A stretch of 64,000 bases of DNA. Origin: Phycisphaerales bacterium (GTDB taxonomy: Bacteria; Planctomycetota; Phycisphaerae; Phycisphaerales; SM1A02). Positions 27,488-36,424 of the stretch are shown piece after piece. How positions within the stretch are numbered: position 1 is the stretch's first letter; the number at the start of each line of letters is the position of its first letter. A program made the position numbers and the translations under genes. Under the pieces are notes generated by a model. That model saw only the letters and a program-made list of their open reading frames with translations. It was not told where the DNA came from and searched no databases. The stretch covers positions 197,900-261,899 of the forward strand of contig JASMLR010000001.1 in the NCBI GenBank assembly GCA_030748575.1. Direction: 5' to 3'.

Positions 27488-28249
27488 TCAGGCGCGACGA
27501 CGCCGGCGACCCCGGATGCCGGCTGCGGCGAGCACCGCGAGTGCGGCGGGGGCGGGAATGATGACGGTGACCGTCGCGTCAATCGCGATGACGTCATCGG
27601 TGAACCCGACGGTCTGCTCGACCTGCCAGCCCGCTGCACCGCTGAACGTGATGAGTTGAAGGACTTCATCACTCATGTCGTGCAGTCCGAGGTCGTTGAA
27701 CTGCAGGTAGAGACTCTGGCCGATGGACAAGTCGGTCATGGACATCGCTTCGTACGAGATGTCGGCTTGCCACTGGAAGGCCCCGACGCCGACGAGAAGA
27801 TCGCCGCCTCCCGGGGAGACGACCCATGTGCCGCCGGCGTCCAGATTGACCATCGTGGTGTCGATGCCTTCCCAGACAAGTTGGCAGCCCAACACCGATG
27901 TCGGGGGGGTGCCAGGGGCCGTGCCGTCCACGCCATCAAACAGATTGATCAGCGACAGGCCCTGCTCGGTTTCGGCGAGCATGATCGACAGATGCCCACG
28001 CGTCTCGATTCCGGCGGCGTTGAGGCTGTCTTGAATCTCGCCGAGGTCCGCCGGGGAGATCACCGAGCCGCCCTCTGCAAAGAGTCCGGGAATGCTCCCC
28101 GCAGTCAGGTCGATCGTCTCACCGTTGAGTGTCATGCTCAGAACGGTCTGCTCGGCCACGGCGGGGGCCGCCATCGCCACAGCAAGGCCCACTCCGGCCA
28201 CGAGGGCCGGCATGGCAAGGGCGTTGTCTTGACGCTGCACCCGGTTCAC
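27488..28249 (-). CDS. Exported protein with PEP-CTERM-type sorting tail
   Basis: About 253 aa from the GTG at 28249, which gives a basic n-region (NRVQRQDNALA) before the hydrophobic MPALVAGVGLAVAMAAPAVA; an internal ATG at 28213 is the alternative. The mature protein is mostly beta (TVLSMTLNGETIDLTAG onward) and I recognise no domain. The C-terminus IPAPAALAVLAAAGIRGRRRRR is a PxPA-hydrophobic-Arg sorting tail of the same kind as in the protein at 11971-12675. Function unknown; it probably ends up anchored or released at the cell surface. It is convergent with the Cys-rich protein gene. Confidence 0.75.
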   Translation of the reverse strand: MNRVQRQDNALAMPALVAGVGLAVAMAAPAVAEQTVLSMTLNGETIDLTAGSIPGLFAEGGSVISPADLGEIQDSLNAAGIETRGHLSIMLAETEQGLSLINLFDGVDGTAPGTPPTSVLGCQLVWEGIDTTMVNLDAGGTWVVSPGGGDLLVGVGAFQWQADISYEAMSMTDLSIGQSLYLQFNDLGLHDMSDEVLQLITFSGAAGWQVEQTVGFTDDVIAIDATVTVIIPAPAALAVLAAAGIRGRRRRRA

Positions 28250-28427
28250 GTGGCGTGGATCCTCATCTCCCTCCGCAGAAGACCCTGTCCGAACAGGGTT
28301 TGCGGAGATTCGGGGCCCCAGCATACGATCCCGGAGCCCCGATTCCAAGGAGAGATGCGTCAGGAACGCTCAACGGATCCATCAAACGTGTGATTTCGGA
28401 GGATCTGGGGGGGTTGTGGGGAGATTT

Positions 28428-29870
28428 CTAGAGCAGCGGGCTCATCAGGCCGGCGAGATTGCGGACCAATCGCCCTGGGATCCGCTGCTGGAGCCAGATG
28501 TCCGGGTCCACAGGCCGGCTGTCATTGAGATAGGACTTCTGGAGAAATCGGAGGGAGCTTGCGAAGTCGTCGCACCAGCCGAACAGGCTGACTTCAAAGT
28601 TGAGTTCCAGGCTCCGGCGATCGAGATTCGCTGACCCGAGCATAAAGAGGGTGCGGTCGATGGTCATCGTTTTTGCATGCAGAAGACCGGCCTGATACTC
28701 CTGAATCTCGACGCCGGCCTTGATCAGCCCCGCGTAGTGACTTCGACTTGCAAGGCTGACCAGATGCGAGTCGTTGCGGGCCGGGACAATCAGAGTTGTC
28801 TTCACCCCCCGCATCGCCGCGGTCCGAAGGGCCGACTCGGTCGCGGCATCCGGAACGTAGTAGGGCGTCGTCAGAATGAGTTCGTCACGGGCGGCATGAA
28901 AGCACGCCTGCAGCATCTGTGTCAGTGCTTCGTTGTTGAAGTTCGGCCCCGTTCCGATGACCTGGCAGGAGGCCCTGCCAGGCGCTTCGGTGATCGGGGC
29001 CTCGAGCAACGCGGTATGGGATTCGCCGACCGACACTTGCCAGTCTTCAAGAAAGAGCCGCTGCAGATCCCGCACGGCCGGTCCGCGGAGTTGTGCCATG
29101 CAGTCGACCCAGGGGGCGTATCTCGCTTTCGGCGCGAAGGCGGGCGAGGCAATGTTTCTGCTGCCCACCCACCCGATCTCGTTGTCGATCACGGCGATCT
29201 TGCGGTGGTTGCGCAAATCGAGGCGGGCGAAGATCAGCCGGAAGAGCCGAGCCGGAAGCATCTCGGCAACGTGTACGCCACCGGTAGCAAGATCACGCCG
29301 AAGGTTGGACTTCAAGAACGCTCTGGAGCCGGCGGAATCCACTTGCAGGCGTACGGCCACGCCGCGGGCTGCGGCCCGCAGGAGGGCCTCCGCGATGTGC
29401 TCGCCGACATCATCGACGAGGTAGATATAGGTCAGAAGGTGGACGGTATCGGTGGCGGCGTCGATGTCCCGGACGAAGTCATGGACAAAAGCCTGCGGAC
29501 TTCGGGACAGTTGCAGTGCGTTTCCACCGAGCGTGTCTGACTCGCTGATAGCGTTGGCGAGGGAGAAGACCCGGTCATACGGCGGGGGGATCTCAGGTTG
29601 CATGTGGGCGACCACCTCGGGTCGCCCAATCTGAGTCTTGACTGAGTGCGAGTGGACGATCGCGTGTTGACACCTGCGGACACCTGCGATCCGAGGCCCG
29701 CCAAAAAACAGATAGGCGACGGCCCCGACAAAGGGTGTCAGCACGATAAAGACGATCCACGCAAGACGGGCGTCGCCGGTCCCAGTCTGCCGCAGAAGCA
29801 GCAGGCACACCAGCCAGACACACAGGACGATGTGGGCGATCAGAGAGACGGTTGGCCAGAGCACGGTCAT
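28428..29870 (-). CDS. cls: Cardiolipin synthase (phospholipase D family)
   Basis: 480 aa, the family's usual length. Two N-terminal membrane segments (SLIAHIVLCVWLVCLLLL and WIVFIVLTPFVGAVAYLFFG) precede two HKD catalytic motifs: HRKIAVIDNEIGWVGSRN and HAKTMTIDRTLFMLGSANLD. Bacterial ClsA-type enzymes join two phosphatidylglycerols into cardiolipin at the inner membrane. It follows ftsQ on the same strand with a 28-base gap, so it may be read through from the murC-murB-ddl-ftsQ cluster. Confidence 0.93.
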   Translation of the reverse strand: MTVLWPTVSLIAHIVLCVWLVCLLLLRQTGTGDARLAWIVFIVLTPFVGAVAYLFFGGPRIAGVRRCQHAIVHSHSVKTQIGRPEVVAHMQPEIPPPYDRVFSLANAISESDTLGGNALQLSRSPQAFVHDFVRDIDAATDTVHLLTYIYLVDDVGEHIAEALLRAAARGVAVRLQVDSAGSRAFLKSNLRRDLATGGVHVAEMLPARLFRLIFARLDLRNHRKIAVIDNEIGWVGSRNIASPAFAPKARYAPWVDCMAQLRGPAVRDLQRLFLEDWQVSVGESHTALLEAPITEAPGRASCQVIGTGPNFNNEALTQMLQACFHAARDELILTTPYYVPDAATESALRTAAMRGVKTTLIVPARNDSHLVSLASRSHYAGLIKAGVEIQEYQAGLLHAKTMTIDRTLFMLGSANLDRRSLELNFEVSLFGWCDDFASSLRFLQKSYLNDSRPVDPDIWLQQRIPGRLVRNLAGLMSPLL

Positions 29871-29898
29871 GCCTCCTGGCTGCCGGGCACCGTGGAGG

Positions 29899-30771
29899 TC
29901 ATCGTCCGACGACGTGTGAGGCCATCGTCAGGTCGAGTACCTGCGGTGTGTTCATGTCGATCCGCCCGTGGGTGCGAAACCCGGACTCCAGGCGAAAGAG
30001 TTTGCGGTCGGCCAGGGTTTCCAGCGGCGTTTCCTCTCCGGGTGGAGCGCCCCAGACGATGCGTGTGCCCATGGTGGTCCACAGGATGAGCCTGCCACTT
30101 CTGTCGAAGTCGCTGACGTCAATCGCCTCAATCTGCGTTGCCCACGGTTGCCCACGCAGCAGGCGGTGCAGGCGGAGCGCTGCCTGCATGTCGTCGCCGG
30201 GCCAGTGCCGCTGAGCGCGGCTTGGTCGATTCTCCGCTGGAGATCGAATGGCGATGACATGCGTGCCCGGCTCCATCTGAATGCCCTCGGGAAGCGGTTG
30301 CCCTCGGGGGCCGATCACGACCTCGCCAAAGTCGTCGTGTACGGTCGCGATCGGCTGCAGAAACGTCGCTTCCACCTCAATGTCCCCCGACGCAGTCCGC
30401 TGCACTCGGGTGACCGATTCGAACCATCCTGAACGCTCAAGGGCGCCGTGGATCCCCGTCAGCAGCGGCCGGCCCGACACGGTTCCCTGCACCTGCCTGC
30501 TGGCGACACGGCCAAGGTGCGCAACGACGGAATCGCCGACCCACGTTGGCGTGCCCAGAAAGCGGATCTCTCCGGGAGGCGGGGCCGCGTCCGCCGCGGT
30601 GCGGCGGAGCGTTGGCACGAGGATCATGAGGGTCACCGCGAAGGCGGCCAGCACGGCCCATCCGCCGGCATCACCCCGAAGGTGGCCCCCAACCCCTTGA
30701 ATTCGGTGTCGGAGGGAGGAGGTCCCCGCCTTCTTCGTGTGCTTCTTCCTGCCCTTGAATGATCCTGCCAT
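29899..30771 (-). CDS. ftsQ: FtsQ-type cell division protein
   Basis: 290 aa with a basic cytoplasmic tail (MAGSFKGRKKHTKKAG), one membrane span (about 39-56, WAVLAAFAVTLMILVP) and an extracytoplasmic part. The segment GIHGALERSGWFESVTRVQRT has the pattern of a POTRA strand-helix. Overall similarity to model FtsQ is weak, and the call rests on architecture plus position directly after ddl in a murC-murB-ddl order, which is where ftsQ lies in classical dcw clusters. FtsQ recruits FtsL/FtsB to the division site. No ftsA or ftsZ follows; the next gene is cls. Confidence 0.65.
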   Translation of the reverse strand: MAGSFKGRKKHTKKAGTSSLRHRIQGVGGHLRGDAGGWAVLAAFAVTLMILVPTLRRTAADAAPPPGEIRFLGTPTWVGDSVVAHLGRVASRQVQGTVSGRPLLTGIHGALERSGWFESVTRVQRTASGDIEVEATFLQPIATVHDDFGEVVIGPRGQPLPEGIQMEPGTHVIAIRSPAENRPSRAQRHWPGDDMQAALRLHRLLRGQPWATQIEAIDVSDFDRSGRLILWTTMGTRIVWGAPPGEETPLETLADRKLFRLESGFRTHGRIDMNTPQVLDLTMASHVVGR

Positions 30772-30857
30772 GACGCACCAACGTCTCCTGACGGCGTGGA
30801 CCGCCGCATGGTGCTCTATCGGTCGATTGGCGGCGGTTTCAGCACCCTGGTGACCAA

Positions 30858-31745
30858 TCAGTTCAGGGCAGCGCGAACCAGGCGGTCACAGAGGGCCGCC
30901 AGAGACCACCCGGCTGCGGCAGCGGCCATGGGCAGCAGCGAGTGGCTTGTGAATCCGGGCATGGTGTTGACTTCCAGCATCCAGGGCCCGTGTTGGTCCA
31001 GCACAAAGTCAACCCGGGCCAGGTCCGTCACGTCAGCGGCCTGGCAGAGCCGGAGGGATCGCTCCGCCAGCCCGGCCCGAAGCGAATCGGAGAGTTGGGG
31101 GTCAACGGTGTAGGTCGTGTCGTCGCGGAGGTACTTGGCGTCATAGTCGTAGAACGGGGTCGCTGGGGAAATCTCAATGACTGGCAACGCCACGCCGTCG
31201 ACCACGCCGACGGTCAGTTCCCGGCCGTCCACACGCTTCTCAACCATGGCAGCGCCTCGCAGTCTGATCAGCGCGTCCACGGCTGCGGCCGTGTCGGACT
31301 CCGAGTGGCACATGGAGAGGCCGAGGCTCGACCCCTCCGCAACTGGTTTGACGACCACCGGCGGATCGATGGAGACCGCACGTGCTTCCGTGAGGACGGT
31401 CCATGGGGGCGTCTCGATGCCAATGTCAGCGGCGAGCGTCTTCAGCGTGTGCTTGTCCATGCAGAGGGCCGCCGCCTCCGGGCCGGCCCCGACAAACGGT
31501 CTTCCGTCGGCCGTGAGCAGTCGCTGCAGCGGCCCGCCTTCGCCCCACGGGCCGTGGAGGACGGGCACAAGGACATCGCCCGGCAGTCGCGTGATGGCTT
31601 CCTGATCCGGCTGGTCGATCACGACATCGTGCACATGCCATCCGGCCTCCCGAAGGGCGGCGGCGACGGCCGTCCCGGACGCAATGCTCACCTCCCGCTC
31701 GCCGTCCGGGCCACCCATCAGGACCGACACGATGGGTGCGCTCAT
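30858..31745 (-). CDS. ddl: D-alanine--D-alanine ligase
   Basis: 295 aa of ATP-grasp fold. Landmarks are the N-terminal VLMGGPDGEREVSIASG, VLHGPWGEGGPLQ (active-site loop), VVVKPVAEGSSLGLSM (ATP binding), DYDAKYLRDDTTY (omega loop) and the metal-binding end VDFVLDQHGPWMLEVNTMPGFT. The enzyme makes the D-Ala-D-Ala dipeptide for peptidoglycan in the cytoplasm. Its start overlaps the murB stop by four bases, and ftsQ follows 86 bases later. Confidence 0.95.
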   Translation of the reverse strand: MSAPIVSVLMGGPDGEREVSIASGTAVAAALREAGWHVHDVVIDQPDQEAITRLPGDVLVPVLHGPWGEGGPLQRLLTADGRPFVGAGPEAAALCMDKHTLKTLAADIGIETPPWTVLTEARAVSIDPPVVVKPVAEGSSLGLSMCHSESDTAAAVDALIRLRGAAMVEKRVDGRELTVGVVDGVALPVIEISPATPFYDYDAKYLRDDTTYTVDPQLSDSLRAGLAERSLRLCQAADVTDLARVDFVLDQHGPWMLEVNTMPGFTSHSLLPMAAAAAGWSLAALCDRLVRAALN

Positions 31746-32674
31746 GCCCGCCCTCTCGTCCAGACGACGACTTCCGGATGAAGTTCGATGCCACTGTGCG
31801 CGCGAACACGAGATCGAATCTCGTCGATGAGATTGCGGACGTCGGTGGCGCTGGCACCTGGCGTTGTGACGATGAAGTTGGCGTGGTGGTGGCTGACACA
31901 GGCGCCCCCAACCGTCAGTCCCTTGAGCCCGGCCTGGTCAATGAGCGCGCCGGCGGACAGTTCGGTGTCCGCGTCCGTTGGATTCCGAAAGGCGCATCCG
32001 GCGCTGTGGTCCGCCATGGGTTGGGTGGACCGCTTGTGCTGGAAGACCTCCATGACGCGTTCTCGCACGCGGATGGGGTCATCCTCGGCCAGCGTGATCG
32101 TGCTCTCAAGAACAATGCCCGCGGGCAGGTCGCTTCCCCGATATCGAAAGCCGAGGTCCGCCGCATCAAACACACGCACGTCTCCGTCCATCGACAGGTG
32201 GGTTACCGTGCGAAGGCACTTGCTGATGTCGCCCCAGGCACCGCCCGCGTTCATTCGGATGGCACCGCCGATGGTGCCCGGAATACCCGCCATCATCTCA
32301 AAGCCGCTGAGGCCCCTTCGTTTCGTGTCCTGAACAAGGCGAAACAGATCGGCGCCGGCGCCGACCGACGTGGCGTTGATCTCGCCGCTTGCCGAATACT
32401 TCACCTGGCGGAACGCCGGCGCGTCCAACTTGACGACCACGCCGCCGACCCCCGCGTCGTCCACCAGCAGGTTGGCGCCGCCGCCAAGCACGCGAACGTC
32501 GATGTCGTCACGCCGGCATCTTCGGACCAGTTCAACGAGGGCATCGGAGTTCCTGGGAGACACGAGCAGATCGGCTCGCCCGCCGATGCCGTACCAGGTC
32601 ATGGCGCCGATCGGGGTGTCGAGCGAGACGTCGACGTCGAGATCTCCCAGGAGCGATGACCGCGAGATAGTCAT
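31742..32674 (-). CDS. murB: UDP-N-acetylenolpyruvoylglucosamine reductase
   Basis: About 310 aa from the ATG at 32674, which overlaps the murC stop as ATGA; the earlier track start lies inside murC. FAD-binding blocks TWYGIGGRADLLVSPRN and LGGGANLLV, the middle GIPGTIGGAIRMNAGGAWG, and SAGCAFRNP define a MurB. The last block carries Cys where many enzymes have the catalytic Ser (SAGSxFKNP). It reduces UDP-GlcNAc-enolpyruvate with NADPH to form UDP-MurNAc. It is translationally coupled on both sides. Confidence 0.95.
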   Translation of the reverse strand: MTISRSSLLGDLDVDVSLDTPIGAMTWYGIGGRADLLVSPRNSDALVELVRRCRRDDIDVRVLGGGANLLVDDAGVGGVVVKLDAPAFRQVKYSASGEINATSVGAGADLFRLVQDTKRRGLSGFEMMAGIPGTIGGAIRMNAGGAWGDISKCLRTVTHLSMDGDVRVFDAADLGFRYRGSDLPAGIVLESTITLAEDDPIRVRERVMEVFQHKRSTQPMADHSAGCAFRNPTDADTELSAGALIDQAGLKGLTVGGACVSHHHANFIVTTPGASATDVRNLIDEIRSRVRAHSGIELHPEVVVWTRGRA

Positions 32675-34125
32675 GAGGTCGGTTCCATGAAGTCTCTTGC
32701 GATGGTCCACACTGGGCCTGCGCCCATGACGACCAGCAAGTCGCCCGCTTCAAGTGTCGCCTCGAGGTTGGCGATGATTCGGTCGAAGTCCGGTTCGTGC
32801 GATGCGCACACCCCTCGTTGGCGTACGCGGTCGACCAGATCTCCAGCGTTCACCTTCTTGCGTTCGGCGGCAGAGTCGCGAACAAAGTAGATATCGGGCA
32901 CGATGACTTCGTCTGCGGCTGCGAAGGACTCTGCAAACTGGTCGAGGAGGAACCGCGTCCGGCTGTGCTGATGGGGCTGAAAGACGCACACGAGCCTCCT
33001 CGGGTCTTCGGCAGCGCGAAGCGACCGAAGCGTCTTCTCGATCTCCGTCGGGTGATGGCCGTAGTCCGTGTACACGGTGACGTCGCCCCGTGGGAGCGTC
33101 CGAACTCCGAGTCGCTCCATCCGGCGGTCCACGCCTCGGAATCGGGCGATCGCATCAGCCGCGGCGTCCCACTCCGTTCCCAACTGGTGTGCCAGAATGA
33201 CCGCTGCGGCCGCATTGAGGGCGTTGTGAGCGCCGGGCATTGTGTTGGTCCATTGGGTGACCCACATGCCGTCTCGAAGGATGCCTGCCCGTCGGACGGA
33301 GGCGTCCCAGACGACCTGGTAGTTCGCTTCCGGGTGAAACCCGAATGTGGAGACGTGGCAGGCCAGCGGTGGCGTGATGGCGGCGCGGCGGGCGCCATCG
33401 TGGGCGATCAGCAAAGAGCCACCGTCCGCAGCGGGCGGCAGCAGGGCCGCGAACCCCCGAAAGGCATCGACGATCTCGTCCAGCCCCTCGTAGATGTCTA
33501 GGTGATCCTCTTCAACGTTGTTGATCAACCCGACCGTGGGGCGGTGCTCATGAAACGAGCGATTGAACTCACAAGCCTCTGTGATCAGGATGCCGCCCTC
33601 GCCGGCGTGTGGGCCGTGGGGGACCGTGGCTGCCCCACGCCGGCTGCCGCCTCCGATCTGCTCGCAGTGAGCCCCGATGATGAACCCGGGGTCGAGGTCG
33701 GTGTCGATGAGAATCCACGCGAGCATGGCGGCCGTCGTGCTCTTGCCGTGGGTGCCGGCAATGCTGACGCCAAGGCGATCCTGCTGGACCAGTCCCAGTG
33801 CCGCCGCATAGTGAATGCAGGGGGCGCCGCTGGCGGCTGCGGCGACCCGCTGCGGATGGTCTTCGGGGACGGCCGCCGACGCGATCATCAGGTCGGGTGC
33901 TGCGGGGAGGCTGTCGCCGCCGATCTGCACGTTGATGCCGTCGCGGTTGAGTACATCGGTGACGGGGGACCTGGTTGCGTCCGAGCCGGCAACCTCAAGG
34001 CCCCGGGCCTGAAGTATGCGGGCCAGGCCGGACATGCCGCACCCGCCGATGCCGATCATCCACACCGACCCTCCGGCCCGGGGGAGGGCCGCTATCGGTG
34101 ACTCTGGCTGGTCGCTGCTCGGCAT
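32671..34125 (-). CDS. murC: UDP-N-acetylmuramate--L-alanine ligase
   Basis: 484 aa. MIGIGGCGMSGLARIL is the UDP-substrate Rossmann domain, SIAGTHGKSTTAAML the ATP P-loop, and NVEEDHLDIY the conserved Mur ligase central motif. The C-terminal domain contains TDYGHHPTEIEKTLRSLR and VFQPHQHSRTRFL, specific to MurC. It adds L-Ala to UDP-MurNAc in the cytoplasm. It is the first gene of the murC-murB-ddl-ftsQ cluster and diverges from the NtrC-type regulator with 66 bases between the starts. Confidence 0.96.
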   Translation of the reverse strand: MPSSDQPESPIAALPRAGGSVWMIGIGGCGMSGLARILQARGLEVAGSDATRSPVTDVLNRDGINVQIGGDSLPAAPDLMIASAAVPEDHPQRVAAAASGAPCIHYAAALGLVQQDRLGVSIAGTHGKSTTAAMLAWILIDTDLDPGFIIGAHCEQIGGGSRRGAATVPHGPHAGEGGILITEACEFNRSFHEHRPTVGLINNVEEDHLDIYEGLDEIVDAFRGFAALLPPAADGGSLLIAHDGARRAAITPPLACHVSTFGFHPEANYQVVWDASVRRAGILRDGMWVTQWTNTMPGAHNALNAAAAVILAHQLGTEWDAAADAIARFRGVDRRMERLGVRTLPRGDVTVYTDYGHHPTEIEKTLRSLRAAEDPRRLVCVFQPHQHSRTRFLLDQFAESFAAADEVIVPDIYFVRDSAAERKKVNAGDLVDRVRQRGVCASHEPDFDRIIANLEATLEAGDLLVVMGAGPVWTIARDFMEPTS

Positions 34126-34191
34126 CGCCGGAGTCTATGCGGGCGAAGCCCGCCGCGGGCCCGCTTCCGCGGCGAAGGTATCCTCCCCCGT

Positions 34192-35574
34192 ATGAGCCAA
34201 CGCGATCTTCATGATGTTGTCCACGCCCAGATTCTCGTCGTCGATGACGAAGCCGACCATGCCGACACGATGGCGGAGGCGCTCAGACGCCTCGGGCACG
34301 TCTGCACGATTGTGACCTCGGCCTCGCAGGCCGAAGAGGAGCTCAAGTACGGCAACTTCGACGTCGTCGTTACCGACCTCTCCATGGAGACCGAAGAGGC
34401 GGGCCTCCGCGTACTCTCGCTGACCCGCGAACACCAGCCCGAGGCTGAAGCGCTCATGGTGACCGCTCACGGGGACATCGCCACGGCCAAGGCCGCGCTC
34501 CAGGGGGGGGCCTACGACTTCATCGAGAAGCCCCTTGATCTGGAGGTGTTTCGCAACCTCGTTCAGCGTGCGGTGGAGACGGTCCGGCTGCGGAACGCCA
34601 ACTCGCGTTTGCAAGATCGCGTCGAGGCGGCGTGGGGCTTTGAGGGCATCATTGGGGAGTCGCCTGCGATTCGAAAGGTCATCTCGACCATTCGCCAGGT
34701 GGGCCCGAGCACCATCCCCGTGCTGATTACCGGCGAGTCCGGAACCGGCAAGGAACTGGTTGCGCAGGCTGTCCACAATCAATCCAAGCGTGCCGGGAAG
34801 CGGTACGTCACCTTCAACTGCGCTGGCCAGAGCGAGAGCCTGCTCGAGGACCAATTGTTCGGCCACTCCAGGGGTGCTTTCACCGGCGCCGACAAAGACC
34901 GCGAGGGCGTGTTCGAGTACGCCGACAAGGGCACGCTCTTCCTGGATGAGATTGGGGACATGCCGCTCACCATGCAGTCCAAGCTGCTGCGTGTGCTGGA
35001 GAGTGGGGAGGTCATCCGGCTCGGAACCAACGCGGCCCAGCACGTCGACGTGCGGTTCGTCAGCGCGACCAATCGTGATCTGCGGAGCCTCATCGACGAG
35101 AGCGGGTTCAGGGAGGATCTCTACTTCCGGATCAATGGCGCCGAGATTCACCTTCCGGCCCTGCGTGAGCGCCGCGAGGACATTCCACTGCTGATCAATC
35201 ATGCCGCTGGACGGTTTGCCGCGGAAATGGACCGGCCGGCGCCGGACTTCACCGAGCCGGCCATGATGCGACTCATTTCGTACAACTGGCCGGGCAACGT
35301 GCGGCAACTCTTCAACGTCGTGCAGCGGATGATCGTCATGACGGAGGGCTCCCGCGTGGATGTGGGCGACGTCCCCGACGACATCAGGCTGCACGAGGAT
35401 GACGAGCACCTGCATCTGGGAAGCCTCGCGGGCGTTGGGCTGGATCGCCTTGAAAAGGAAGCGATTCGCCAGACACTGGTGATGACCGGTTCCAACCGTG
35501 AGCAGGCGGCAGAGATCCTCGGGATCGGCGAGCGTACGCTCTATCGCAAACTCAAGGAGTACGGGCTCAAGTAG
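34192..35574 (+). CDS. Sigma-54-dependent response regulator (NtrC family)
   Basis: 460 aa in three domains. The receiver domain has ILVVDDEAD, phospho-acceptor Asp62 (VVVTDLSM) and Lys113 (IEKP). The AAA+ domain has Walker A GESGTGKE at 181-188, GAFTGA at 228-233 (sigma-54 contact) and LDEIGDMP (Walker B). The C-terminal Fis-type helix-turn-helix is [20 protein letters not shown]. When phosphorylated, such proteins activate promoters used by sigma-54 RNA polymerase. No histidine kinase gene is adjacent, so its partner is encoded elsewhere. It diverges from murC and its 3' end overlaps that of the DDAH-like gene by eight bases. Confidence 0.95.
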   Translation: MSQRDLHDVVHAQILVVDDEADHADTMAEALRRLGHVCTIVTSASQAEEELKYGNFDVVVTDLSMETEEAGLRVLSLTREHQPEAEALMVTAHGDIATAKAALQGGAYDFIEKPLDLEVFRNLVQRAVETVRLRNANSRLQDRVEAAWGFEGIIGESPAIRKVISTIRQVGPSTIPVLITGESGTGKELVAQAVHNQSKRAGKRYVTFNCAGQSESLLEDQLFGHSRGAFTGADKDREGVFEYADKGTLFLDEIGDMPLTMQSKLLRVLESGEVIRLGTNAAQHVDVRFVSATNRDLRSLIDESGFREDLYFRINGAEIHLPALRERREDIPLLINHAAGRFAAEMDRPAPDFTEPAMMRLISYNWPGNVRQLFNVVQRMIVMTEGSRVDVGDVPDDIRLHEDDEHLHLGSLAGVGLDRLEKEAIRQTLVMTGSNREQAAEILGIGERTLYRKLKEYGLK

Positions 35575-36358
35575 CCTCGCCGCCGTGGTCTGTGAAGATC
35601 ACGCTCTTGCACGTCAGGCTCCCCTCTGCCTTTGCCAGTTCCGTGGAGGGTACGGTCACCAGGCGAAACCCTCTCGCTTCCAGCCGTCCGGCAGTGTGTG
35701 GGAACTGGGACGGGAACAGCACCGCATCGCCGATTCGAATGGCGTTGCCGGCGAATGGTTCGTCCGGGTGCGTCTCGATCACATCGAGGCCGGAGAAGTG
35801 GGAGACATCCACCCACTCGGAGTTGGCAAGGATCGTGCCGTCGCCGAGGTAGGTTGCGGCAGTCTTCAGGTGCAGCGCGCCGGGGACGGGGACCGCCACC
35901 ACGCTGTAGCCGTGGGGTTGCAGAAGCGATCGCAACTGCGAGATTCCCTCGTCATTGGTGCGGGTTGATCGGCCGACAAAGATGGTGTGGTCGACCTGCA
36001 TGACGTCGCCACCTTCCAGCGTTCCGGGCGGTTCGATGGCCGCGACGGTCCGGTACCTGGACACCGTCTCCACGGCGGAGTCGACTTCGCCGCGTCTGGA
36101 CTCGGCGCCAGGTCTGGTGCGTACCGCCAATTCGTCGACGACGACCAGGATGTCCTCGACGAAAACGGCATCGGGGTGATGGTGGAGGGGCTCCAGATCG
36201 ATCACCGTCACACCCATGCTGCGAAGGGCCGAGACGTATGCAGCATGCTGCGCGGCCGCCTCGGCGTGGGAGAGGGGCTCGCGAGCCATGTGCGTCAATT
36301 CGCACTCTTGAATGGATCGGCTGACCTGTCGGGTGAGGGCGAGCAGCATGGCGGCCAT
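35567..36358 (-). CDS. Dimethylarginine dimethylaminohydrolase-like amidinotransferase-fold enzyme
   Basis: About 263 aa from the ATG at 36358 (a second ATG at 36349 is possible); the 436-aa track ORF is an artefact. Landmarks of DDAH are PDAVFVEDILVVVDELA, PGTLEGGDVMQVDHTIFVGR, the catalytic His in ALHLKTAATYLGD, and the C-terminal nucleophile Cys in GSLTCKSVIF. Members hydrolyse methylated arginines to citrulline and methylamine, or act as arginine deiminase-like enzymes on free substrates. There is no signal peptide, so it is cytoplasmic. It diverges from the metallophosphoesterase gene. Confidence 0.85.
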   Translation of the reverse strand: MAAMLLALTRQVSRSIQECELTHMAREPLSHAEAAAQHAAYVSALRSMGVTVIDLEPLHHHPDAVFVEDILVVVDELAVRTRPGAESRRGEVDSAVETVSRYRTVAAIEPPGTLEGGDVMQVDHTIFVGRSTRTNDEGISQLRSLLQPHGYSVVAVPVPGALHLKTAATYLGDGTILANSEWVDVSHFSGLDVIETHPDEPFAGNAIRIGDAVLFPSQFPHTAGRLEARGFRLVTVPSTELAKAEGSLTCKSVIFTDHGGEAT

Positions 36359-36424
36359 GGTACAGGTTCTGCGGCCCAAATTCGGGGCGGTGCACGAAGT
36401 TCGGATTGGTGAGATACTCGCCGC

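Noticed and set aside
32797-34101. Two long plus-strand ORFs across murC (234 and 199 aa)
   Set aside because: They are antisense shadows of MurC, which is intact in the minus frame.
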